Below are positions 22,205 through 32,294 of a stretch of DNA of 48,060 nt, one piece after another. The position numbers were made by a program, and so were the translations under genes. The notes beneath the pieces are model-generated. The model made no database searches. It was not told the origin of the DNA and saw nothing but the letters and a program-made list of their open reading frames with translations. The stretch lies in the NCBI GenBank assembly GCA_003024175.1, contig MDYQ01000209.1, positions 1-48,060 of the forward strand. Direction: 5' to 3'. Each line of letters opens with the position of its first letter. The first letter of the stretch is position 1. This stretch comes from Planoprotostelium fungivorum. Its lineage: Eukaryota > Evosea > Variosea > Cavosteliida > Cavosteliaceae.

Positions 22205-25045
22205 ATGGCTTCGAGACGCTGGAATGATGATGTCAAATTCTCAAATAAGAATGGTTTGTTCAGTCAGGTCGTCCCGTTGTCGAAAACAAAGCCTCGAAAG
22301 AGGATGGTCAGCAAAGCGGTGACAAGCCCTACGTCGAATCAAAGATTGACGTTATTGCGATTCAAAGAGCAGGTGATGTGAAAGCCAATGTCACATCGTA
22401 ATCTCTCGACAGATAGAAACCCTCTTCGAATCCCTCCGAGCTCCGATGAAGGTTCCACTGAATTACACCCAGAAGGTGATCCCTCCATCGTCGCACACAT
22501 CACCGACATGAAAAGGTTGCACAATTAGAATACATCAGAAAGATGCACCAAGAGGCCGTCTCGGCCATACAGAGATACGTCAGGAGCGCTCAGACAGTCT
22601 TACGAAGTCCAGATTCATCTCACAGCGGTCTGTCCTTCTCGAGAGAACTATCCATTCTCATACAGCAACTGGCAGAATATTGTGCACAGCTCGAATTGGA
22701 CTTGGAGCAACCGAGAACCGTACAGCCCACGAAGACTTTCAATACCAGTGAGTTCAATCAGATCGATGATCACCACGATGCGAGATGAATGACGGAGAAT
22801 AGGAAATGATCATCTGATGCGTGATGACTATGTAACATCGCGAACAAGACCAACACCGGCACCGCCCATCATGGACGAGTCGACGTTGAATCTTCAGAGC
22901 TTCCTGATGCAGAAGGCTCAACAGATGGGACTCGATAAGATGGAAGCCCCACCAGAACCATCCTACGTACCGCCTCGACCCAATCACGCACCATCTCGAC
23001 CTGATTACGCTTCATCTCGAGCGGATTACGCTCCAATTCAACCGAATTACGAGCCAAAATCTTCCGTGTACTCCACCGCTGGGCCTAATTACTTACATCC
23101 ACAATCTGCATACGCTCCATATTACGCTAGCGACAGATTGAGCGAGAGAAATCATCTGGAGCCTCAGGCTCCAGTATCTCAACAACGGAAGCCAGTACTA
23201 TCTTCAACGATAACAAAACAAGCCAAGAAGACTCCATCACAGAAGGTGAACGAGTCCAACAGAAAAGACACTCGAGGAGTCCTGCACACCGAAGAAAGAA
23301 GAGGAGAGAGTGAGTTTTGTGGTTCTTTCACATCGGCCAACTCATCACAGGCAATCGACTGAGACAAACATCCACGAACAAACGAAAAGAAGCTTCACAA
23401 GTGAGAGCATGCATCTGATCACTCCTGATCACTTTAAGAAGGAAGAGAAACCTACTTATGTTCGTTCTGTGATGAGATCCCCAATGCAATCGACCAGGGC
23501 GAGTTCGATACCGAGACATCTGAGATACGAGTTAGGGTACGGATTTCAAGAGGTAAGTGGATGATGGTTTGATAGCAAGACTGAACGCGAGAAGGAAGAA
23601 GAAGATATATACGAGGCGAAGCCGTACATCGCTTACAGTGAATCACTTCGAAAGAAGATGGAAGAAGAAGAGAGAGATGCACAGGCTCTGTCGCTACAAC
23701 AGCAGGTGACACTTTCACTCTTCACTTCGAAAAGACTCAATGATGGCGACAGATAGAAAGAGAGAAGGAATTGGTTGAGCAGGCCATTCACCAGGAGCAT
23801 CATCCAACATCTCGATCGGAGATGAACAGCCAGACAGAAGAAGTCAACGAGAAGAGAGGAGAAAAGAAGACTACAGCCACAGACACACAGACCGAGGGAC
23901 CATCCCGTTCACCGCTGATTCTCATCAGAGAGCAACACATTCGTCCCCTCATCTCCCACGCAGATTCGCAGACAAATCCGAACGATTCAGTTACAGAGAT
24001 GACCCAAACGAGCGAGACCTTACCACGAACATCTTCTCAATATCTCTCCACGGAGAAGACAGAGACGGGCATCAATACGGAAAAGGAAGTCATACAGATG
24101 TATCAACGGATACAAGAGAGTGCACAGCCCAATGATTCTGCCTTCCATCAGCTCTACCGGGCCAGAATGTTGACTGACGAAGAGATTCGTAAGATGTCCT
24201 CGCAGTTCCTGCAGCAGAATCGAAGTGCAGTGCGATCGAATTCCTCACAGTTGGTCGACGAGATCGTGGACCTCATCTTGAAGGTCGGTGGATGATGAAC
24301 ACGAACAGACGCTGATGAGCTCGTAGGACACAGTTCGGCACCTATCCAACATCGAAGTGTTAAGATCAGGACTTCAACACGCGACACATTCGAGTCAGAA
24401 GAAGCCAGAGACTCAAAAAGGGGACCGTGTGATCATCATCGACAAGTGAGGGTGACGCAGCGACGTCAACATGACGATGATCAGGAGTCAAATTGAGAGC
24501 CACGACCGAAAGTTTGAACAGCAGAAACGCCGACCACGAGAGGAGAAGGAGAAAATGAAGAACAAGAAGCACGAAGAATACGACGAGATAGACAAGCAGC
24601 TCCAAATGCTCACTCAGAGTTTGCATGAGACAGAGGAGCAGTGGAAGACAGCGAGACAACCAAAGAAAAAGGAACCACAGGTGCCACCTCCATCACGAAC
24701 GTCGCACGACGAGGAACTTCATTCATCACCGAGTGATGAGGAGGTGTGTGGAGAGTGCATCATGCTGCTTGAGTCTGATTCGAGCAGATGTTCGATGATG
24801 ACATTATGGAGTTACATGACAGCATTACTCGCGATCGCGCCAAACGGAAAGAAGCGGACATTCGACAGCGTCTAGGCTTTGCTGATGCGTGAGAACGGAG
24901 AGTATGACAAGTATCATGCTGAATGGGCGACAGATTGACCGAGTTTATATTGAATCAAGTCATCACATCCGTGGCGTCAGAGATGTCGGTGGTCTGTGAT
25001 CAGTTTGTGGGCAAAGTTCTCACAGAAGAATGGACCTCACAATAA
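22205..25045 (+). CDS. coiled-coil protein, family not recognised
   Basis: The frame starts MASRRWNDDVKFSNKNG and runs through about a dozen short introns to TEEWTSQ-stop at 25043-25045. The stop lies inside CAATAAAAT, so the poly(A) signal overlaps it. Early exons are helical (EYIRKMHQEAVSAIQRYV). A Pro/Tyr-rich stretch with repeats of the kind PxYAPxxPxY lies at about 22940-23130. Charged coiled-coil follows (MEEEERDAQALSLQQQ; KFEQQKRRPREEKEKMK). The final exons (MFDDDIMELHDSITRDRA; LTEFILNQVITSVASEM) are again helical. Protein length is roughly 780 residues. The mix of disordered and coiled-coil regions suits a cytoskeletal or centrosomal scaffold, but that is inference only. Confidence 0.72.
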
Positions 25046-25052
25046 AATTTTG

Positions 25053-25065
25053 TTTCCCGCCAAAA
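25053..25065 (+). promoter_or_regulatory. E2F-like site TTTCCCGCCAAAA
   Basis: This exact E2F-type sequence sits 62 bp upstream of the start codon of the next plus-strand gene (25127), in an 81-bp intergenic gap. A near copy lies in the divergent promoter at 22142-22160. Together they suggest cell-cycle-linked control, which is inference. Confidence 0.5.
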
Positions 25066-25126
25066 GCGGTTTCCCCAATTTTTTAAAAATTCAAGCATTT
25101 CGAACAACAGACCGCATCGTGGAAGC

Positions 25127-26369
25127 ATGGATTTACTTCTAGGAGGAAACAGAAACAAGCCCCAATCTGGCTTCAACATACAGTGAGATGACACGTTGAT
25201 GTTTTCAGAGTGGCTGAACATAATCTAGGACTTCGGTCATTCCAGGCATCTTCTCTCCCTCCTCCAAATTGGGAGCGATCAAATTGGATAAACAAGATCA
25301 AGAGAACGAGTCCCCCCAGAAAGAGAAGCAATCATCTCCCTTCCTTCTCAAACCCGCCGTGAATGGTAACTCTCTTCTGAAAGCTGTTCAGCGAGTGACC
25401 GTTCTGTAGGTATTGTCAAGTACCAGAAGAGAGATTCCAATGCTGTGGCTGCCGTTGAAGAGACAACACCCTCCGACAGCAATTGGAACAGCACCATGAA
25501 GGCCAAGCGTCTAAAGAAGTTGGCCAGGTACATTTGACCATTATAATCAAAGAGCAGCATTTGACCTTCACATCAGTGAGCTGCCCGATCTCGGAGGGGC
25601 CGAGGACATCCTCAAGTTCCAAGAGGAATTGACTCAGACAAAGACGGAATTAATCACTCTGAGAGAGCTGTCCGAGTCGAAGACAAAGGAGATGGAGCTC
25701 ATTCGTGAGGAGAATGCTCGTCTTCTCGAACAAAACAAGGTCAGACGCCCTCATTCCTTCTTCACATGACTCACATTCGATGCAGACCCTGTCCGATCAA
25801 GTGTCCCTGCAGCAGACTTCCAAAGAGGTAGCTCTCCCTTCCATCCTCTCATCTGATCTCATTAGGCCATCCTCACCGAACTGGCGGAGAAGAGTAGACA
25901 GCATCATGTCACCGCGTTGGAGAGAGATCTCATCGCAAAGCAGCTATCCGACTACAGCAACAAATTGAACGGCTTCGAGGAAAAAGTCAAGTCATCAGAG
26001 TCCATCCAAAACGAGCAGAAGAGGGAGATGCAGCAGCTGCAGCACACGCTGGAAGAAGTCAAGGAAGATAAGGATATCTCCAAGAGCTTATTGGAGAGAT
26101 CAGAGAACAATGTTTACAAGTTGAAGCAGAAGTGAGATGATGATGATGATGACGTGAAGCTGAGCGACTCAGGTACTTCTTCTCGTGTGCTCTTGCTCTC
26201 AAGTTGAACGCACAATTGAGCGACAGACACTACAACGGAGACCTCACCTCTTTGTACGAGCAGGCCATCAAGGAACAGGTAGAGCTCGTGATGATGTCTC
26301 ATGCTGATGGTGTGGAAGGTACCTTACGAGGAATGGCACAAGTGGCTGCTGAATCGCATGTTCAACTGA
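25127..26369 (+). CDS. coiled-coil protein, family not recognised
   Basis: The frame starts MDLLLGGNRNKPQSGFNI at 25127. After a disordered Ser/Gln/Lys-rich region it enters a long coiled-coil (LKFQEELTQTKTELITLREL; QLQHTLEEVKEDKDISKSLL). It closes with a compact domain ending LYEQAIKEQVPYEEWHKWL and a stop at 26367-26369. Protein length is roughly 310 residues over about eight exons. Junctions at about 25184, 25366, 25529, 25739 and 26132 keep frame. It is convergent with the ABC1/ADCK gene: their stops are 79 bp apart. A tethering or cytoskeletal role is plausible but not shown. Confidence 0.72.
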
Positions 26370-26448
26370 AAAGCTTGTAGCCTTCAGGAGAAAAGTGTAT
26401 CAGATGTATAAATTGATATGAATGAAATCAGACTCCTTTATTCAGCCT

Positions 26449-29115
26449 CTACAGAGGAATTCGATTCTCCGCAGCGGGTTGTTGTCTGTGCCACAGCCAC
26501 AGGAGAAACATGCTGAAACGATATCTCAAGGCTTGGAACCAACTATCAAACTTGACTTGATCTGCCGCACGATGAGTGAGTGTTGCGAAGAAGAGTTCAC
26601 CTTCTCTCGTGGTGCCCTTGACACCGTATTCAGCCAGAAGGGCGAATCGATTCACATTCGTGGCTCCGATGTCTACGAGAAGTGATCTGAGGTAGACTCT
26701 GTGTATACATGAGTCGTGATGGTGGCAGATGATGATGATGATGATGATGATGATGATAATGACATGATCGTGCTTGTGATCACGATGACTCACTGGACGC
26801 GGAATACCAATAGAAGGTCCTTGTCGAGATTGCTGAGCATGACGTTGATGATTCCACGATCTGCCCTCACTCGGGCTCTGACCTGCTCTCGCTTCTCGTC
26901 GCTCTGCTTCAGATTGATGCCGTGTGCACTGCATCACCTTTAGAACTCAAATGTCTCATCATGATCTCATGGTGCGTCTCATCGTCACGAGAGATCGTGT
27001 CATGATCATCGATGACTCACCCTCCCGGATTGAACGTGATGAAGAATTGAAAGAGGTCGATGTTGTCTTTCGAGACTCCCAAGCCCATGGCAGCCTCCCC
27101 CATGGCATTCCAATCTTGTACCATGAGAGATTTCCACAACTTGCAGTAGTTGTAGCTGCGTGCGTCAGTGTCGACGATGAAATTTCGATGGAATTTCACC
27201 GAATATCCTCTGGTAGTTCTCTGCACAGTCCGTGGTCGAGTAGAACCAAAACCGGCTGGCGAGTGACGGGGTGGCGTTTCATCAGAATGTTACCCGCTGT
27301 ATCAATTAGATTTTCCCGCGCGCGGGAAAATGAATTGGGACTCACGGTGGGGATCGCTGTGAAAGAAACCATGGATGAAGATCTGCTCGCAGAGCAAGCG
27401 AGTGAACAATTCTCCCACTTGATTTGGTTCGAGTCCCAATTTTTTGAGACCCTTCTTGTCGTTGATCTTGACTCCATCGATGAATTCCATGGTCAAGATG
27501 TGGCGGTTGGATAATTCGTGGTAGACCTGGTTGAAATTTAAAAATTATATTTTGGTGGGAGAGATTCACCTTGGGGATCAGGATTCTAGGATCGTCTCCG
27601 AAATTTCTCGCAATTCTCTCCGAGTTTTCTCTCTCGTTAACAAAATCTATCATCATCAGTCACGATCATCATCACGATCATGATCATCTCACTCAGTTCT
27701 TGTGCCGCTGCCTTTTTGACCTCAGGCATCATCCAGTTGAAGTCCTGTTCTGTAGCGTACTTGATCATCTTCACGATCAACTGCAAGGTCTTGATGTCCG
27801 AATACGCTTCCTCTTCCAGCCCGTTGAATTGCATCTGGTGAGCGTTGTAGATCGGCACGAACGATTGAGACGATCACCTTGACTGCCACGCGTGTACCGT
27901 TCAGCAGAGTAGCCTCGTGCACTTGAGCCATAGAGGCAGCAGCGATGGGCTTAGGATTGAACTGAGAGAAAACTTCCGGCAGCTTGAAGACTCCATCAGG
28001 TCATGAGATGGAATACAGAGATGGAGGTGAAACAATAAAATAGAATAAAATCGTGACGAATATCTCACCTTCTTCCCCATTTCGAGTTCGAAAGTCCTGA
28101 CGACCTGATCGGATGAGCTCCATCATGAGATGATCTCACCTCTAACATGTCCATGTGCAGTGTCCTGTCTTGTAGAGCGGAGAGCGTTTGTGTGTACTCT
28201 TTCGGTAGAACAAAGTTGAACGAAGCGATGAGCTGTCCCACTTTGACATAAAATCCTCCCAGACTCTTACAGAGGTTCAACATCCTCTGAGAAGACCGCT
28301 GGTGAATCTAGAGCGTGTCATTCTGCGTCCAGCCGATGATGATGCTGCATCACCTCTGATTGTTTCTTTTTATACTCGTCCGTGCCCACTTCGAGGTTCT
28401 TTAGACCGTATTTGTAATCCATGATGACCGCGATGGTGTTCCTGCGTGCGATGTCAACACAATGTGAAACGTAAAGATGTCACCAGATGACTTTAGTGGA
28501 CCTCTCTAAACTCACGAGCCAGGCCAAACCTCGCTCGCGAGGAGGTCGAAGGCCCCTCTCTTCTAATTCCTTCTTCTTCTTCCTTCGATAGATGTAGCTG
28601 CCCACCAATAATACGACGAGAACGACAGTAATGTAACCTTTTTTAGAAATGAGTCTGTATGTAGGAATGTGATGTCGGTCTATGTATTGATGATGATGTT
28701 TGTGAGATGGGGCGATGATGTCGCATTCCACTCACGAAAACGTTTGGCTTCGCCCTCTTCAGATAATCCAGATACATCGAAGAGATCTTCCTCTGTAAAA
28801 TGCTCAGGATGAAGGAGGTTCCCAAGTCACTCCACCTTTAGGTGGCTTCGGGTGGCGGTTCTGTGATGAGCCAGGCGTCGCACCTGCTGTGCTGTTTTCT
28901 CTCTTCGTCCAAAATGATTCACCATCGTGATTCATCAGACGAGTCTGTTTGTTTGTGGTGAACCCTCTCTTCACGTTCATGGTGTCCACCGATCCGTGAA
29001 AAGATCGGTGAGGCGAAATCCATCTTGATGAGAATGCGTTAACCCTCAAATGATTGGAGGAGCTGATGGTGCGTGAACCCGCCAGCAGTTTTCTTGCGAC
29101 GAAGACAGCGGCCAT
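26449..29115 (-). CDS. ABC1/ADCK (UbiB) family atypical kinase, likely mitochondrial
   Basis: The UbiB/ADCK family is linked to coenzyme Q and mitochondrial lipid homeostasis. The N-terminus (MAAVFVARKLLAGSRTISSS) is basic and Ser-rich, like a mitochondrial presequence. A membrane helix follows (YITVVLVVLLVGSYIYRR). Family signatures are present: the KxGQ motif (FYVKVGQLIAS), the Ala-rich loop (AAASMAQVHEA), an ExxN region (DFVNERENSERI), HSDPHPGNILM (split by an intron after HSDPH) and the metal-binding DHGLCREL in place of DFG. The C-terminal region ends RQQPAAENRIPL-stop at 26449-26451, with AATAAA 13 nt later. Protein length is roughly 650 residues with about fourteen introns. ADCK1-type is the closest guess. 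It is divergent from Prp18 across 126 bp. Confidence 0.86.
26715..26760. repeat. GAT trinucleotide microsatellite in an intron
   Basis: A pure run of about nine GAT units (26729-26756) lies in the last intron of the ADCK gene, flanked by the exons ending RVQ and starting VYLRS. It is likely variable in length between strains. Confidence 0.9.
27310..27331. repeat. perfect 22-bp palindrome in an ADCK intron
   Basis: The half ATTTTCCCGCG is followed directly by its exact reverse complement. It occupies the middle of the intron that splits the conserved HSDPH/PGN motif and contains a head-to-head pair of E2F-like TTTTCCCGCG words. It can form a GC-rich hairpin in the pre-mRNA. Confidence 0.95.
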
Positions 29116-29241
29116 CAGAAGATGGTTGTTGTTTTGATCAACCTAGCACGTGACCTATTTCAACGAGCTCGTTGTTTTCAAGAAATTCAAATATTCACAC
29201 ATCACATCACATCAACCCGAACCTCACTTTCATCGTGTCTA
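29116..29241. promoter_or_regulatory. divergent promoter with CACGTG box
   Basis: A 126-bp gap lies between the ADCK gene (-) and Prp18 (+). It contains GCACGTGAC, with the CACGTG core at 29146-29151, a bHLH-type E-box that recurs in other intergenic regions here. Confidence 0.5.
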
Positions 29242-30765
29242 ATGTCTTTTCTCGATGGAATCATTCAACAACAGAAGCAGGCGACTCCTGTGAAATCAGC
29301 TGGCGAGGCACCGAAGAGGTGGGTCAAAAAGGGAGATATCGAAAGAGAGAGAGAAGAGAAGGTCCTCAAAGAGCGTGAAGAGGTATTTCGTATGGACGTC
29401 ACGCGTTCATTTTCTGAATGATGGAAAGATGGAATCGAGGAAGAGAAAGGCGGAGCCTTCCAAGCCCATCGAATCCAAACCATCACAAATCGAGCCCAAC
29501 ATTCCTCCCGAAGAAGTTATAAAGAAGCTTCGAAGTGTGGGAGAGGTGATTCGAAATGATACGATTGGATCTGATCGATTCTTCAGGTGGTGACTTTCTT
29601 TGGAGAGAGCGACACGGAGAGGTTCAATCGGTGGCAACAGATAGAAGATCGTGTTCCAGAAGAGGAGGTAATGTGATGTCGTCCATCTCCAATCATCCAA
29701 TCACCATCCATCACCATGACACAAGATCAGATTCACGGCCAGAAAGACGAAATCGGTCGTATGTTGAGGAAATTAGAAGACGCAGACAAGTCATCGAAGA
29801 AGAAGAAGACAGAGAAAAAAAAGGAGGAGAAGAAGAAGGAAGAGAACAAAGAAGAGGAAGTGAAGAAGGAAGAGAACAACGGAGAATCTGTGGAAGGTCC
29901 ACCCGCCGAGGGCCCATCTGCTGAACCTGGGTTGAATTACAACGTGATGATGACACGAGAAGGTGAGAGAGTTGATGTGACGTGGAATGACATCATCAGG
30001 CTTCACGGTCGGTACTTTCAAACGCTTTTTGGCCGAATGGAAGCAACAATTGGACGAGAGGTGATCATCATCACGTCTCATTGATCGATCACGATCATCC
30101 ACGATCCATCATCCATCGACATCATCTCGACTTTTATTCAAACGAGAGACTGAATACGAACAGGTCAGAGGTGCACAGTCGAAGCTCTTCCGGTAAGCTC
30201 GAAACGGCCAACTACATCCAGACGAGAAAGAGCATCAAACCACTCTTCCGGCTGCTGAAGAAGAAGGTGAGATCTCATCATCGTCATCTCACGCATGACA
30301 TCATCATCATCATCATTCACGCATGACACACATCAGGAAGTAGATGCCGACATTGAGAAGCACACGAGGTCCATCGCACAATTTCTCATCGATCGTGAAT
30401 ACGTAAAAGCACACGATGCTTATCTCAGCATGGCCATCGGTAACGCAGCTTGGCCAATGGTGAGCCCGATCTCATTTTATTCTATTTTATTCTTCGCGTT
30501 TCATTCGATTTGATTCTTCTCATTTATTCTTGTTTTATCTTATATGATTCTTCTTGTTTTATTCTATTTTATTCTTCTCATCCACCATCAGGGAGTGACG
30601 ATGGTGGGTATTCACGAGCGTTCAGCGAGAGAGAAGATCCATTCAAATCAAACGGCACACATCATGAACGATGAAGTGCAGAGGAAGTACATCCAGGCAG
30701 TGAAGAGGATCATGACTTTCTGTCAGAACAAGTATCCGACGGATCCTTCAAAGTCGGTCGGTTGA
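29242..30765 (+). CDS. PRPF18: pre-mRNA-splicing factor 18
   Basis: Prp18 acts in the second step of splicing with Slu7 and the U5 snRNP. The start is [20 protein letters not shown] at 29242. The PRP4-like motif [14 protein letters not shown] and [15 protein letters not shown] are recognisable. So is the C-terminal five-helix domain, from TARSI-like helices to [36 protein letters not shown], and [17 protein letters not shown] ending [10 protein letters not shown]-stop. The conserved [17 protein letters not shown] loop is intact. A Lys/Glu-rich insertion ([18 protein letters not shown]) separates the two halves. Protein length is roughly 370 residues. The intron at 30463-30593 is about 130 nt, long for this window, and is a T-rich repeat. 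Confidence 0.92.
30463..30593 (+). repeat. T-rich repeated intron of Prp18
   Basis: This intron splits the conserved WPMGVTMVG motif. It is made of TTTTATTCTATTTTATTCTT (about 30475-30494 and 30557-30576) and related ATTCTTCTCAT units. The same word appears in introns of the ADCK and ABCG genes. Confidence 0.8.
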
Positions 30766-31008
30766 CATAAAGACGTGTGTGATGAGAAGTGTGTTGTGAT
30801 GACACGTGAAGACAATGTTCTAGAGCACTTCATCACAGGAGTTCGATCACATCTAGATGATCCATTCGTTCTCCACGAAGTATCTTCACTAATGATGTTC
30901 GTGTTCGATCGTCGGACCAAATTTTCGCATGATGTCAATCTCGCGAAGAGTGTGACACACAGAAGAAACTCTCATCACAACCCTCAACACAGACACATCG
31001 AAGACACG

Positions 31009-32253
31009 ATGCAGATCTGCTTCTGTCTGTTGTTGTTTTTCTGCGCGTCCATCGCATTGGACACGGATAGATTCCATCGCACCACCAGTACAAATGCTGG
31101 CGTGAAGAATGTCCTCGACTATGGCGCAAAGACAGATCCCACATTCGACAATCACGATGCATTCCAGAGTCTCTTCGATGCGATCATCGAATCAGGGGGC
31201 AGGTGATTCTCGTGGCATTAACCTCTCTGACGCTGCGACAGAGGATATATCCCAACTGGCACCTATCACATCTTTCAATCGTTACAATGGGACCTCGGCA
31301 AGCGCTCAGGAGTCATCATCGAGGGAGATGGAGCTGGTTCTAGCAAGATCGTCTTCAGCACCCCCAAAAACCAAACAGGATGGCTCTTCACATCTGATAC
31401 TCACGATGCATTCTATTGGACGTTCCGTGATCTTGGCATCAGTGGACAGTCCACAGGATCTCTAGTCTCTTTTGGAAGGCCAGACTCCGGTTGTCAGTCA
31501 GCATTCAACACATTCTGGCTTAACGGCATCACCATCAATCAGAACATGAAAGTCAAGACCGCCAACGCACTCGAACTCAATGGCGTCTATAACTCCATCA
31601 TCTCGGCCTCTGTCAACGGAAACTACCTCGGCGTGTCTCTCAAGTTGACCTGTGCCCAATTCACGACCTTCACCGGCAGCTATAGCAGTGGAGGCGTCGG
31701 CATACACATCACAGGCTCTTACACTTTCGCAAACACATTCTCATCGGTCGATGTGGAGGTCGTCGGCAATGGAGTCGTCATCGATGCATCATCTCACGGT
31801 GGAAACAATGTCTTCATCGCAGGAACATACATCGTCCAACACTGCTTCGTGGTAGATAACGCCGACGCCAGCATCATGAACAACAACCTCTTCATGGTGC
31901 CCAACACGGGATATCAGGAACACTATGGAGTGGGACTTCCAAAGTACTGCGGCAAGCTCAAAAGCGTCCGCCTCGTTGAGAGCAAGGGTGTCAAAGCGGG
32001 GACAGATCGCATCGTGGAAGATGATGCAGAACTTGCACCTCACATGAGACACGTTCCAGAATCAGGCCATACCTTCACTCACTCTCTTCCCTCCAAATTG
32101 CAAGTTTTAGTCGGCGGGCCCACATTAGATTCCATCACCATCAACGGCGTCACCTTCTCATCATCCGGTGGACAGTTTCACCTCGAGACGGGGGACACCA
32201 TGTCCGTTCAATATAGAGGTGAAGCCCCCTCGTGGTCCTGCCGCCTCATCTGA
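31009..32253 (+). CDS. secreted pectate-lyase-3 / GH28-type beta-helix protein
   Basis: Two exons encode about 400 residues, with one 39-nt intron (31203-31241). The N-terminus MQICFCLLLFFCASIALD is a signal peptide. The segment VLDYGAKTDPTFDNHDAFQS followed by GGRGYIPTGTYHI is the hallmark start of the pectate-lyase-3 superfamily, found in polysaccharide lyases, glycoside hydrolases and epimerase-like proteins. The rest is beta-helix-like (SGVIIEGDGAGSSKIVFS; ELNGVYNSIISASVNGNYLG). The active site cannot be placed, so the substrate is unknown; a cell-wall or matrix polysaccharide is likely. The stop is at 32251-32253 and AATAAA lies 17 nt later. It converges on the ABCG gene with 41 bp between stops. 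Confidence 0.83.
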
Positions 32254-32294
32254 TCCACCCCACGAAACAATAAAATGAAATAAATCCTTCGTCT

